Assembly (NCBI GenBank): GCA_021787555.1
Contig: JAJYLS010000003.1
Location: 1-53,147, forward strand
From: Acidobacteriota bacterium
GTDB lineage: Bacteria > Acidobacteriota > Terriglobia > Bryobacterales > Bryobacteraceae
DNA length: 53,147 bases
Reading direction: 5' to 3'
The translations under genes were made by a program, and so were the position numbers. Positions within the stretch are counted from its first letter, which is position 1; each line of letters opens with the position of its first letter. The notes below the pieces were generated by a model. The model was not told where the DNA came from, did not search any database, and saw nothing but the letters and a program-made list of their open reading frames with translations. This document shows, in pieces, positions 9,156 to 17,385 of the stretch.

Positions 9156-11663
9156 TCAGTCCGCCACGCTGGTCCGCCGGCCCGTGGTCTCGCCGCGCAG
9201 CCAGATGTAGAGCGGCGCGTGGGGAGCGGGCGAGGGCCACGGCACCGCGATGCGCAGCGTCTGCTCCCCGGGATTGCCGGGGACCGGCGCCGGCACCACC
9301 GAAACGGGCAAGCCGTTCTGCGCGTCCCAGCCGGCTTTCGCAATCACGTCCAGATCGCGTCCGAGCAGGACGCCGGCATACGTATTGGGCCCCAGCGATT
9401 CGCTGGTGAGGGTGAATTTCTCGAGGCGCGGCAGGCGCACCACGCGGCCCAGCACGAACGGCTTCGAGCGGCCCTTCGGCTCGATGGAGACCGCCGCGGT
9501 CAGCTCGCAGCCGGGATAGCCGACCGCCGCCGGGTCGAGCGAAAGATACAGCGCGCCGGAGCCGGCGAACGTGAGGCTCGCACCGGGTCCGGAGGCGGCC
9601 CCATCGCCGCGCTCGTCCGGAGCGAGCGCCAGCGGATGGCGCAGTTCGCCGGACTGGCAGCCGAGATCCACCCGCGGCCGCCCTTGGGTCCGCCCGTCGT
9701 TCAGGTGGTCGACCGTGATCTCGAAACCAATGCTCACCGCGGCGGGGAGTTCGTCGCCGCGAAGCTCGACCCCCATATCCTGGAGCACGGATGTGCGCAC
9801 CGCGGCGATGCGCGGCCGCGGGCTCACCACCAGGATGACGTCGTCCACCTCGAGGGGATTCTCGAGCCCGCGCACCCGAAGGCTCACGGGGAAGGTCTCG
9901 CCGTCGCGCGCTTCCTTGCTCAGCTTGATCTTGCCGCGCCAGCCCTGGTCAACGGGACCGCCGGTGATGGTGCCGGCGTCCGAGGTAATACCTTCGACGC
10001 GGTCTAGGCCCGTCCCTTCCAATTGGAAACACTCCTCGCCCTCGTCCAGATGGGCATGGATCGGCAGGTGGGAGAGCTTGGGATTGGGCGGCAGAACGAC
10101 CAAAGGAACCGTGTGCGTGACGTCATCGGTCTGCACCAGCGCGAGCCGGTAGGAGCCCGCCGCGGCCGTATCGATATCCACACTCAGCGAGTTCTGCTCG
10201 CCCCGGCGCGGGCCCTTGGGCAGCTCGAAATAGACGTCCACCGGTTTGGCGCGGTGGACTTGGGGCCGCTCCAGGACGGCTTTATCGAGGAACTCGAAAT
10301 CGGCGCCGGCGAGCTCGACCGTGACCACGCCGTTGCCCTGCACCAGCCGGTCGCGGGACGCCGGCGCCACCTTCACGTGCGCGAAATCGCTGTAGGGCCG
10401 CAGGTGCACGGTGCCGATGCCGAGATCGTCCCAATCCCAGGTGGCGGCCAGCCAGTAATCGCCCGCCGCAGGCGCGGTTCCCGCCAGGTCCAGGGTGAGC
10501 GAAGCGGGCGAAGTGCCAACGATCGCCGGCAGGTCGACTTCATCGCCGCCGGAGACCGGAACCAGGCGCCAATCCCGCGCGCGCGCCAGGTCCTTCGGAT
10601 TGAAGCCGCCGGCGATCTTGATTTTGAGCGTCGATTTGGCGCCCAGCGGAAGGTACGCCGGGCCGTCGAGCGTTGCCACCGGACGCTGGATGTCGGGAAT
10701 CCGGTACGCCCACAGGTAGGCGATGCGGGTGCGCGATTTGGCGGAGAGGTTCTTGGTGCAGAAGGCCAGCGAGCCGCCGCCGGCCGATTGCGCGAAGGTG
10801 GAGCGGAATTCGGTATTGGGGAAGAGCGCGGATTTGAGACTCGCCACCAGCGCCGTGCCGCCGACCGCCAGCCCCACGGGGTCGCCGAAGAACAGCCCGG
10901 CAACGGACGCGGCGAGGCCGGTAGTTTGCTCGATCCGCGCGGTGCCCGAGGCCAGCGGATCGTACGTGGTGGCGGTGGGCATTACGGCCGAGAGCAGCGT
11001 GCTGGCCTGCTCGTTGGTGCTGGCGTGCATGTCGAGCTTGGGGACCGCGACGCCGTACGCCGAGGAGAAGCCGGCCAGCGCGGCGTTGGCGCTGCCGCCG
11101 GACGATTCGCTATTGGCCAGCACCTGCATCAGCGATTCCACTTCGGAAGTTTCCTGGGCGTAGGCGGCAAGCTGTGTGAGCAGGTCCTCGTCCTTGGCCA
11201 CCAGGTTTTTCACCTTGTTCATGTTCAGCCCATCGGGGCCGAGTACCAGCGCCACCACGTTGGCCGCGGCGGGCAGATCCCATTGGGCATATTGGCCGGC
11301 CTTGTGCGGTGCGAGGGTGACAAGCCTGGTGTGGCCCCGCGGGACCACCAGCACGGCGATCTCGCCCTTGGACGAAAACTGGGGAGAGAGATGCACCGGG
11401 TTCCAGACCAGCTCGGCGCCGGGAGGGACTTGGGAAACCTGGCGGATGGGAATGCCGGCGACCTTATCGGGACGGTATATGGAGACACGAAACCGGCCCA
11501 GCGGCGCGCTGCCCATGCACCCGGGCGGCGTATCCTCGGAACCAGGCGCCTCGGCCGCCAGCGCGGCCGCCGCCAGACACAGAACGAACACCCTCCGGCC
11601 CACGACATTTAGACGCGCGGAGCGGGGGAAAAGGCGGCCCACAATTTCAGAGTGGCGCCCCAC
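9156..11663 (-). CDS. Large uncharacterised secreted protein
   Basis: I do not recognise the family. The 835-residue product has an N-terminal signal sequence ('GRRVFVLCLAAAALAAEAPG') and no further obvious membrane helix, so it is probably exported. The first 150 residues resemble a small folded domain ending in 'VVALVLGPDGLNMNKVKNLV', followed by a helical segment (about 165-290) and then a long series of beta-rich, Ig-like stretches rich in Pro, Gly and Asp. Start is uncertain: GTG 11663 (used here) or GTG 11603, which would leave a shorter, more typical signal peptide. It is convergent with VapC 1, the two stop codons being about five bases apart, and its upstream side carries a TCAGTT repeat. 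Confidence 0.7.
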   Translation of the reverse strand: MGRHSEIVGRLFPRSARLNVVGRRVFVLCLAAAALAAEAPGSEDTPPGCMGSAPLGRFRVSIYRPDKVAGIPIRQVSQVPPGAELVWNPVHLSPQFSSKGEIAVLVVPRGHTRLVTLAPHKAGQYAQWDLPAAANVVALVLGPDGLNMNKVKNLVAKDEDLLTQLAAYAQETSEVESLMQVLANSESSGGSANAALAGFSSAYGVAVPKLDMHASTNEQASTLLSAVMPTATTYDPLASGTARIEQTTGLAASVAGLFFGDPVGLAVGGTALVASLKSALFPNTEFRSTFAQSAGGGSLAFCTKNLSAKSRTRIAYLWAYRIPDIQRPVATLDGPAYLPLGAKSTLKIKIAGGFNPKDLARARDWRLVPVSGGDEVDLPAIVGTSPASLTLDLAGTAPAAGDYWLAATWDWDDLGIGTVHLRPYSDFAHVKVAPASRDRLVQGNGVVTVELAGADFEFLDKAVLERPQVHRAKPVDVYFELPKGPRRGEQNSLSVDIDTAAAGSYRLALVQTDDVTHTVPLVVLPPNPKLSHLPIHAHLDEGEECFQLEGTGLDRVEGITSDAGTITGGPVDQGWRGKIKLSKEARDGETFPVSLRVRGLENPLEVDDVILVVSPRPRIAAVRTSVLQDMGVELRGDELPAAVSIGFEITVDHLNDGRTQGRPRVDLGCQSGELRHPLALAPDERGDGAASGPGASLTFAGSGALYLSLDPAAVGYPGCELTAAVSIEPKGRSKPFVLGRVVRLPRLEKFTLTSESLGPNTYAGVLLGRDLDVIAKAGWDAQNGLPVSVVPAPVPGNPGEQTLRIAVPWPSPAPHAPLYIWLRGETTGRRTSVAD

Positions 11664-11672
11664 CTGGAAATG

Positions 11673-11716
11673 GTTTTCAGTTCGCAGTTCTCAGTACAAC
11701 CGATAAGTGACAACTG
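11673..11716. repeat. Degenerate copy of the TCAGTTN inverted repeat
   Basis: Left arm TTTTCAGTTCGCAGTTCTCA and right arm AAGTGACAACTGATGTT are imperfect reverse complements built of TCAGTTN heptamers, like the better copy at 30143-30218. Confidence 0.5.
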
Positions 11717-11747
11717 ATGTTCTGGCAGGCAGGAGCGCCACTCCTCG

Positions 11748-11776
11748 TTGACTTAGCTAAATTATCTGGCTAAGCT
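11748..11776 (+). promoter_or_regulatory. Promoter/operator of toxin-antitoxin module 2
   Basis: TTGACT (11748-11753), 17 bases, TAAGCT (11771-11776), then seven bases to ATG 11784. An inverted repeat CTTAGC-N11-GCTAAG (11752-11757 / 11769-11774) covers both boxes, a natural site for antitoxin autorepression. The mRNA would start at or next to the start codon. Confidence 0.55.
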
Positions 11777-11783
11777 AGTTATT

Positions 11784-12020
11784 ATGCAGGTCAACGTGCA
11801 CGAAGCGAAGTCCCAGCTTTCGCGGCTCCTGGAACTGGTCGAGGAAGGGGAATCCGTGATCATCGCCCGTCACGGGCAACCCGTTGCCGAACTGGTCCCC
11901 GCGCGGCAGAAGGGGTTTCCTTTTGGCATCGCGCGAGGAGAGCCGCTGGTGAGGCCCGGGGACGAATGGTGGCAGCCCATGAGCGATTCGGAGGCCGAAG
12001 ATTGGATCGAGGGCCAATAA
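11784..12020 (+). CDS. Phd/YefM-family antitoxin
   Basis: A 78-residue antitoxin: 'MQVNVHEAKSQLSRLLELVE' then 'GESVIIARHGQPVAELVPA' is the Phd/YefM dimerisation and DNA-binding fold, and the rest ('GDEWWQPMSDSEAEDWIEGQ') is the flexible acidic toxin-binding tail. The downstream PIN toxin follows within a few bases. A promoter with overlapping inverted repeat sits immediately upstream, with no room for a Shine-Dalgarno leader. The pairing of a Phd-type antitoxin with a VapC-type PIN toxin is common in Acidobacteriota and cyanobacteria. Confidence 0.9.
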   Translation: MQVNVHEAKSQLSRLLELVEEGESVIIARHGQPVAELVPARQKGFPFGIARGEPLVRPGDEWWQPMSDSEAEDWIEGQ

Positions 12021-12025
12021 AGATT

Positions 12026-12397
12026 TTGACCGACACCCATACCCTCGTGTGGGCACTCTCCAGCCCCGAGATCTTGGGCGCCGGCGCGCGCGCGGCGCTC
12101 GCGGGATCGTGGTTCACGGCAAGCGCCGCAAATCTGTGGGAACTGCTTCTGAAATCGCGCAAGCCCGGCGCATTAATTGCGGACCCGATTCCGTGGTGGG
12201 AGAAGTACGTGACGGGACCGCGGATTCCAACCCTCGCCATTCGCACCGCGCATATTCGCGCGTTGGCGAATCTGCCCGAATTGCACAAGGACCCTTTCGA
12301 CCGGATCCTGGTGGCGCAGGCTCTCGCGGAAAACCTGACGCTCGCGACTAAAGAGGCCGCCTTGGCGCGCTACGGCGCGCCGGTAGTGTGGGAGTGA
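12026..12397 (+). CDS. VapC-type PIN-domain ribonuclease toxin
   Basis: A PIN toxin of about 123 residues: 'LTDTHTLVWALSSPEIL' carries the first catalytic Asp, 'ASAANLWELLLKSRKPG' the conserved Glu, and 'LHKDPFDRILVAQALAENLT' the third acidic site. The family endoribonucleases cleave tRNA or rRNA. Start is uncertain: TTG 12026 is used here, while the rarer ATT 12023 or ATA 12017 would also be in frame and the ATG-containing upstream frame belongs to the antitoxin gene. It is translationally linked to the antitoxin, whose stop lies five bases before. The next gene starts 46 bases downstream. Confidence 0.88.
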   Translation: MTDTHTLVWALSSPEILGAGARAALAGSWFTASAANLWELLLKSRKPGALIADPIPWWEKYVTGPRIPTLAIRTAHIRALANLPELHKDPFDRILVAQALAENLTLATKEAALARYGAPVVWE

Positions 12398-12443
12398 TCG
12401 CGGGCCGCGCCGCAATGGTAGAATATTTTTCGCCGCACAAAAC

Positions 12444-12854
12444 ATGGAACGCGCCAGTAAACTGATTCGTGGCTTGAGCCTGCCGCGTGACACCATGACC
12501 GCCGAAGAGCTGGCCTGCGCCGCCTGGCCGCAGGCCGTGGGGAAGAAAATCGCCGCTCATACGCGCGCGGCCCGGCTGGTCCGCACGCGCCTGGTGGTCG
12601 AGGTCGAAGACCGCGTCTGGCAGCGGCAGTTGTTCGCCCTGACGCGCTTCATCGTGGCCAACCTGGAAAAGAGCATCGGCGGTGGGCTGGTGGACGATCT
12701 CGAATTCCGCGTGGTCCCGCGGCGCATCGAGCCGGGACGCGCGGTAGAAATGGAACCCGGCCGGGCGCCGCTGTTCCACGACGAAGCCGCCGAAATCGCC
12801 GACCCCGTTCTGCGCGAAATCTACCGCGCGGCCAGGAGGCGGGCGCTGGCGTGA
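12444..12854 (+). CDS. DUF721/DciA-like protein
   Basis: A 136-residue basic protein of the DUF721 family: 'ELACAAWPQAVGKKIAAHTR' then 'AARLVRTRLVVEVEDRVWQR' and 'QLFALTRFIVANLEKSI' are the conserved KH-like core. In many bacteria the family (DciA) loads or recruits the replicative helicase DnaB; whether this member does so is inference. ATG 12444 follows TAGAAT at 12419-12424 without a visible ribosome-binding site. Its end overlaps gatC by four bases (GTGA), placing it in an operon with gatC-gatA, a frequent arrangement in this phylum. Confidence 0.75.
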   Translation: MERASKLIRGLSLPRDTMTAEELACAAWPQAVGKKIAAHTRAARLVRTRLVVEVEDRVWQRQLFALTRFIVANLEKSIGGGLVDDLEFRVVPRRIEPGRAVEMEPGRAPLFHDEAAEIADPVLREIYRAARRRALA

Positions 12855-13150
12855 GGATCACCGAACAGCAGGTGCGCTACGTGGCCGAGCTGGCCAACCT
12901 GAAGCTCACCGAAGCGGAGGTGGCGAAATTCCAGGCGGACCTCGACGGCATTCTGGAGCACGTCGAGAAGCTCCGGGAAATCGATACCGAAGGCGTCGAG
13001 CCCATGGCCCAGGTGCTGTTCGAGGCCGATGCGGCGGCCACGCTGCGCGCGGATGTTCCCGTGCCGCCGCTGGGCAGCGAAGCGGCGCTGGCCAACGCTC
13101 CACAGCCAGGACCGGGATATTTCAGAGTGCCGCGAGTTATCGAACGGTGA
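12851..13150 (+). CDS. gatC: Glutamyl/aspartyl-tRNA amidotransferase subunit C
   Basis: A 99-residue GatC: 'ITEQQVRYVAELANLKLTEA' and 'FQADLDGILEHVEKLREIDT' match the family, which tethers GatA to GatB in the GatCAB complex that converts misacylated Glu-tRNA(Gln) or Asp-tRNA(Asn) to the amidated forms. The C-terminal 'ALANAPQPGPGYFRVPRVIE' is the conserved tail. The GTG start overlaps the DUF721 stop by four bases, and the stop overlaps gatA GTG 13147 likewise. gatB is not in the window. Confidence 0.93.
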   Translation: MRITEQQVRYVAELANLKLTEAEVAKFQADLDGILEHVEKLREIDTEGVEPMAQVLFEADAAATLRADVPVPPLGSEAALANAPQPGPGYFRVPRVIER

Positions 13151-14586
13151 AAATCGAATCCCTCACAATCGATGCGGTCCGCCAGGCGCTCGGTACGCGC
13201 CAGGCGAGCGCCGCCGAGCTCACGCGCGAAGCGCTGCGCTTCGCCGAACGGGAGAATCCCCGCACCGGAGCGTATCTGCATTTCTCGCCGGAGCGCGCCT
13301 TGGCCGCGGCAGCGCGGGTGGATGAGCGCCTGGCGCACGGCGAAGATCCCGGCCCGCTGGCCGGCGTGCCCGTGGCGGTGAAGGACGTCATCGTCACCAA
13401 GGGCGTGCGCACCACCTGCGCCTCGAAGCTGCTGGCCAACTACGTTCCGCCCTACGACGCCACGGCCATCGTGCGGATGGAGGCAGCCGGTGGCATCGTG
13501 CTGGGCAAAACCAACTGCGACGAGTTCGCCATGGGCTCTTCCACGGAGAACTCGGCGTTCGGCCCGGTGCGCAATCCGGTGGCGCTCGACCGCGTTCCCG
13601 GCGGATCGAGCGGCGGCTCGGCGGCCGCCGTGGCGCAAGGCACCGCCGTGGTGGCGCTGGGCTCCGACACCGGCGGTTCCATCCGCCAGCCGGCGTCGTT
13701 CTGCGGTGTGGTCGGCGTCACGCCGACGTATGGCCGCGTCTCGCGCTACGGATTGACCGCGTTTGCCAGCTCGCTCGACCACATCGGGCCGTTCGCCCGC
13801 ACGGTGAAGGACGCCGCCATCCTGCTGGGCGCGATCGCCGGCCGCGATCCCGCCGATTCCACTTCGGCCGAAGCGCCCGTGCCGGATTACACCGCCGCCC
13901 TCGATGGAAATGTAAAAGGTTTGAAGCTTGGGCTGCCCCGCGAGTATCTAAAAGACTTGAAGGGCGAAAGCAGCGATCTCCTCTACCGCGGCGTGGACGT
14001 GTTGAAACGCCTGGGCTGCGAAGTGCGGGAGATCTCGATGCCCGCCACGGACTACGCCATCGCCACCTATTACATCATCTGCACCGCGGAAGCCAGCTCG
14101 AATTTGGCGCGCTATGACGGCGTGCGCTACACCACGCGCTCGCCCCATTCGGACACGCTTTCGGAGATGTATCGCAACACCCGCGGCGAGGGCTTCGGCG
14201 CGGAATGCAAGCGCCGCATCATGCTGGGCACGTACGTGCTGAGCCACGGCTATTATGACGCTTATTATTTGAAAGCGCAGAAAGTGCGCGCCCTTATCGC
14301 GCGCGATTTCGCCCGCGCCTTCGAGCAAGTGGATGCCATCGTGGCGCCGGTCTCGCCATTCCCGGCCTTCAAGCTGGGCGAGAAGCTCGACGACCCGATG
14401 GCCATGTACCTTTCGGATATTTATACGATCACGGGCAGCCTGGCGGGGGTCCCCTGCATGAGCGTTCCCTGCGGCCAAACCGCCGAAGGGCTGCCGGTGG
14501 GGATGCAGATCTTGACCAGGCACTTCGGCGAGACCACCATGTTCCGGCTCGCCCATGCGTTTGAACAATCCGGCGCAGTAAATTAA
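13147..14586 (+). CDS. gatA: Glutamyl/aspartyl-tRNA amidotransferase subunit A
   Basis: A 479-residue amidase-signature enzyme that releases ammonia from glutamine for tRNA transamidation. The catalytic Ser-cisSer-Lys triad is in place: Lys in '[20 protein letters not shown]', and both serines in '[20 protein letters not shown]' and '[16 protein letters not shown]'. Length and motif order are normal for GatA. GTG 13147 is the start, overlapping gatC by four bases, so the subunits are made in coupled translation. The next gene, sod, has its own strong ribosome-binding site 35 bases on. Confidence 0.96.
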   Translation: MKIESLTIDAVRQALGTRQASAAELTREALRFAERENPRTGAYLHFSPERALAAAARVDERLAHGEDPGPLAGVPVAVKDVIVTKGVRTTCASKLLANYVPPYDATAIVRMEAAGGIVLGKTNCDEFAMGSSTENSAFGPVRNPVALDRVPGGSSGGSAAAVAQGTAVVALGSDTGGSIRQPASFCGVVGVTPTYGRVSRYGLTAFASSLDHIGPFARTVKDAAILLGAIAGRDPADSTSAEAPVPDYTAALDGNVKGLKLGLPREYLKDLKGESSDLLYRGVDVLKRLGCEVREISMPATDYAIATYYIICTAEASSNLARYDGVRYTTRSPHSDTLSEMYRNTRGEGFGAECKRRIMLGTYVLSHGYYDAYYLKAQKVRALIARDFARAFEQVDAIVAPVSPFPAFKLGEKLDDPMAMYLSDIYTITGSLAGVPCMSVPCGQTAEGLPVGMQILTRHFGETTMFRLAHAFEQSGAVN

Positions 14587-14621
14587 GCCGGCGGCTTTCT
14601 ATTTCAATTGGAGGAGAAAAC

Positions 14622-15233
14622 ATGCCATTCACAGTTCCACCCCTGCCGTACTCGTCCGACGTACTGGAGCCTTACATCGACAAGATGACGATGGAGATTC
14701 ACCACGACAAGCACCACGGCGCGTACGTCACCAACCTGAACAAGGCCCTGGAATCCGTGCCCAACCTGGCGAATAAGACCGTCGAGGAATTGCTCGCCAA
14801 CAACTGCGCCATCGTGCCGGAGAACATTCGCACGGCGGTGCGCAACAACGGCGGCGGCCACATCAACCACTCGATGTTCTGGAAGATCATGGCGCCGAAG
14901 GCCGGCGGCGCTCCCTCGGGCAACATCGCGCAGGCCATCAATTCCACTTTCGGCAGTTTCGATACATTCAAGGAAAAGTTCAACCAGACGGCCGCGACCC
15001 GTTTCGGATCGGGATGGGCGTGGCTGGTGAAGTCCGGCGGCAAGCTGGAGATCCTCTCCACCGCCAACCAGGACAGCCCGGTGATGGAAGGCAAATTCCC
15101 GGTGATGGGCCTGGACGTGTGGGAGCACGCCTACTACCTGAAATATCAGAACCGTAGGCCGGAATACATTTCGGCGTGGTGGAATGTGGTGAACTGGCCG
15201 GAGATCGAGAACCGGTTAAACAGCGGGAAGTAA
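14622..15233 (+). CDS. Superoxide dismutase, Fe/Mn type
   Basis: A 203-residue cytoplasmic dismutase converting superoxide to hydrogen peroxide and oxygen. Metal ligands are visible: His27 ('[20 protein letters not shown]'), the second His in '[14 protein letters not shown]', and Asp/His in '[20 protein letters not shown]'. Sequence alone does not settle Fe versus Mn. GGAGG lies ten bases before ATG. Directly after the stop is one copy of the CACAGAG palindrome, which could end transcription or stabilise the message. No signal peptide is present. Confidence 0.95.
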   Translation: MPFTVPPLPYSSDVLEPYIDKMTMEIHHDKHHGAYVTNLNKALESVPNLANKTVEELLANNCAIVPENIRTAVRNNGGGHINHSMFWKIMAPKAGGAPSGNIAQAINSTFGSFDTFKEKFNQTAATRFGSGWAWLVKSGGKLEILSTANQDSPVMEGKFPVMGLDVWEHAYYLKYQNRRPEYISAWWNVVNWPEIENRLNSGK

Positions 15234-15235
15234 AA

Positions 15236-15330
15236 AACTCACCACAGAGAACGGAGAACACCGAGCTGCACAGAGAAGACCAGGAATTTCTCTGTGTAAC
15301 CTCCGTTTCTCTGTGGCTCTGTGGTGAATT
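15236..15330. repeat. CACAGAG palindromic repeat, copy 1
   Basis: Left arm starts AACTCACCACAGAG and right arm ends CTCTGTGGTGAATT. Between them, CACAGAGA and TCTCTGTG form an inner stem. It begins two bases after the sod stop and lies upstream of the transhydrogenase gene. Confidence 0.85.
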
Positions 15331-15373
15331 CTCTTGTGCCAGACCCGATCCGGTATGATGGGTTCGGGCCACA

Positions 15374-16777
15374 ATGCAAAAATACGACCTCATTGTGATC
15401 GGCTCCGGACCCGCGGGGCAGCGCGCGGCGATTCAGGGAGCGAAATGCGGCAAATCCGTCGCCCTGATCGAGCAGCGCGAAATCGTGGGCGGCGTATGCA
15501 TCAACACCGGCACCATCCCGAGCAAGACCATGCGCGAAGCCGTGCTGCACCTTTCCGGCTTCCTGTATCAGGGGATTTACGGCTTCAACGCCCGGCCCAA
15601 GGATAAAGTCGGCATGGCCGACCTGGGCTCGCGCGTCAACCAGGTAATCCACACCGAAGCCGACGTGCTGCGCTCGCAGCTTGTGCGCAACGGCGTGGAA
15701 CTGCTGAGCGCGCGCGCCAGCTTTCTCGACGCCACGCACGTGCGCCTGGAAAATTCGCACGGGCAGTCGGACATCGAAGCGCCGGCCGTCATCATCGCCA
15801 CCGGGACCAAGCCGGCGGTGTCGCCGCTGGTGCCCATCAACGGCCGCAACATCATCAACAGCGACCAGATCCTGGACATTTCGCAGATCCCCAAGACGCT
15901 CATCGTGGTGGGCGGCGGCGTGATCGGGGTCGAGTACGCCTGCATGTTCTGCGTGCTGGGTGTGCGCGTGATCCTCATCGAGAAGCGCCCGCGGCTGCTC
16001 GAATTCGCGGATACCGAAATCGTCGAGGCGCTGTGCTACCACCTGCGCGACCAGCGCGTGACGCTGCGGCTCAACGAGGAAGTGGCCAGCGTGGAAGAGA
16101 CGGGCGAAGGCGTGGTGGCCAATCTCAAGAGCAACAAGAGAATTTTCGGCGACACGCTGCTCTACGCGGTGGGGCGGCAGGGCAACGTGGACGAGCTGAA
16201 CCTGGACGCCGCCGGAATCGAAGCCGACAAGCGCGGCCGCATCCCGGTGGATTCCGAATACCGCACCAAGGTGCCGAATATCTACGCCGTGGGCGATGTG
16301 ATCGGTTTTCCCAGCCTGGCCTCGGTGTCCATGGAGCAGGGGCGCATCGCCTCGGCTACCGCTTTCGGGCTGAAGATCCACTCGAATCCGGCGACCTATC
16401 CCTACGGCATCTACACCATTCCCGAGATTTCCTTCATCGGCAAGACGGAAGAGCAGTTGACCGACGAAGACGTGCCCTACGAAGTGGGGCTGGCGTATTA
16501 CCGCGAGACGGCGCGCGGGCAGATCCGCGGCGACACCACCGGCCGGTTGAAAATCATCTTCCACCGCGAGACGCACGAGTTGCTGGGCGTGCACATCATC
16601 GGCGAAGGCGCGAGCGAGCTGGTGCACATCGGCCAGGCGGTGCTGGCGCTCAAGGGCACGGTGGACTACTTCGTCGAGACGGTCTTCAACTATCCGACGC
16701 TGGCGGAATGCTACAAGCAGGCGGCGTTCAACGGCCTCAACAAGCTGCTGGTCTTCGAGCAGCAAGCCGCGCGGTAG
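15374..16777 (+). CDS. sthA: Soluble (Si-specific) pyridine nucleotide transhydrogenase
   Basis: A 467-residue FAD flavoprotein of the disulfide-reductase superfamily. The FAD site is 'YDLIVIGSGPAGQRAAIQGA' and the NAD(P) site is 'TLIVVGGGVIGVEYACMFCV'. At the redox position it has only one cysteine, 'GVCINTGTIPSKTMREA', instead of the CxxxxC of lipoamide or glutathione reductases. A single-cysteine 'GTIPSK' motif marks SthA, which transfers hydride between NADPH and NAD+. The C-terminal dimerisation domain is present ('GEGASELVHIGQAVLALKG'). It follows a CACAGAG repeat and has its own promoter-like TATGAT 16 bases upstream of ATG. Confidence 0.88.
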   Translation: MQKYDLIVIGSGPAGQRAAIQGAKCGKSVALIEQREIVGGVCINTGTIPSKTMREAVLHLSGFLYQGIYGFNARPKDKVGMADLGSRVNQVIHTEADVLRSQLVRNGVELLSARASFLDATHVRLENSHGQSDIEAPAVIIATGTKPAVSPLVPINGRNIINSDQILDISQIPKTLIVVGGGVIGVEYACMFCVLGVRVILIEKRPRLLEFADTEIVEALCYHLRDQRVTLRLNEEVASVEETGEGVVANLKSNKRIFGDTLLYAVGRQGNVDELNLDAAGIEADKRGRIPVDSEYRTKVPNIYAVGDVIGFPSLASVSMEQGRIASATAFGLKIHSNPATYPYGIYTIPEISFIGKTEEQLTDEDVPYEVGLAYYRETARGQIRGDTTGRLKIIFHRETHELLGVHIIGEGASELVHIGQAVLALKGTVDYFVETVFNYPTLAECYKQAAFNGLNKLLVFEQQAAR

Positions 16778-16828
16778 ATCCGCTGGTGATAGAATAGCGG
16801 TTCTCGTCAACAAGGAGGTTCTCCCCAA

Positions 16829-17233
16829 GTGGAGACTGTAAAGGTACTCATGCGTTATTTCAGTTATCTCTTTCATGGCCTGTTGGCCCTGGTGCTGATT
16901 GCGATTGCGGGCATGGCGCTGGCCACCGATCCCGGCGGCTTGCAGCTCGGCATGCTGCCGTGGCAAGGGTCCACGCTGGCCTACGTGGTGCTGTTCGGCG
17001 CGATTTTCGGTTTGATTAGCGTGTTGCTGGCCATCCGCCACACGTGGCGCTTCCTGTTGGTGCTGTGGAGCGCCGCGGTGTCCATCCTGCTCATCAAGGG
17101 CTATATCTTCAGCCACTACCGCTTCAATCCCGGCGAGCCGAGCCGCGCATTCGGTCTGACCGTCGCCTCGCTCATCGCGCTGGCCGGCGCGTGGTTCCAG
17201 TTCCGGCAGTTCCTGAAGCCCGCCAAACGGTAG
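16829..17233 (+). CDS. Small integral membrane protein, function unknown
   Basis: A 134-residue protein with four predicted transmembrane helices (for example 'LFHGLLALVLIAIAGMALA', 'LAYVVLFGAIFGLISVLLAI', 'FLLVLWSAAVSILLIKGYIF', 'FGLTVASLIALAGAWFQF') and a basic C-terminus. No known domain is recognisable. GTG 16829 is chosen because AGGAGG lies at 16813-16818, ten bases upstream; ATG 16850 is too far from it. TAGAAT at 16790-16795 is a likely -10. It follows sthA by 51 bases and may share its transcript. Confidence 0.7.
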   Translation: METVKVLMRYFSYLFHGLLALVLIAIAGMALATDPGGLQLGMLPWQGSTLAYVVLFGAIFGLISVLLAIRHTWRFLLVLWSAAVSILLIKGYIFSHYRFNPGEPSRAFGLTVASLIALAGAWFQFRQFLKPAKR

Positions 17234-17272
17234 TTCCGAAACCGGACAGGCCGTCTCAAAACCGGACATCAT

Positions 17273-17349
17273 AATTCACCGCCGAGGCGCAGAGACGCCG
17301 AGAAAGGCATTTGTTTTTCTCTGCGCCTCCGTGCCTCGGCGGTGAGTTT
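17273..17349. repeat. CACAGAG-type palindromic repeat, copy 2 (GC variant)
   Basis: Arms AATTCACCGCCGAGGCGCAG and CTGCGCCTCCGTGCCTCGGC followed by GGTGAGTT. The core differs (CCGCCGAGG for CCACAGAG) but layout and ends match the other copies. It is preceded by two AACCGGACA direct repeats (17240-17268). Confidence 0.75.
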
Positions 17350-17385
17350 TTAAGGCCCGCCAGTTGCACGTGCTAGCCTCCTAGA

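Noticed and set aside
12877-13782. 301-residue minus-strand open frame
   Set aside because: Antisense to gatC/gatA; no features of a real gene.
17240-17268. AACCGGACA direct repeats as a mobile-element end
   Set aside because: Two short copies without an element or inverted partner; noted under repeat copy 2 only.
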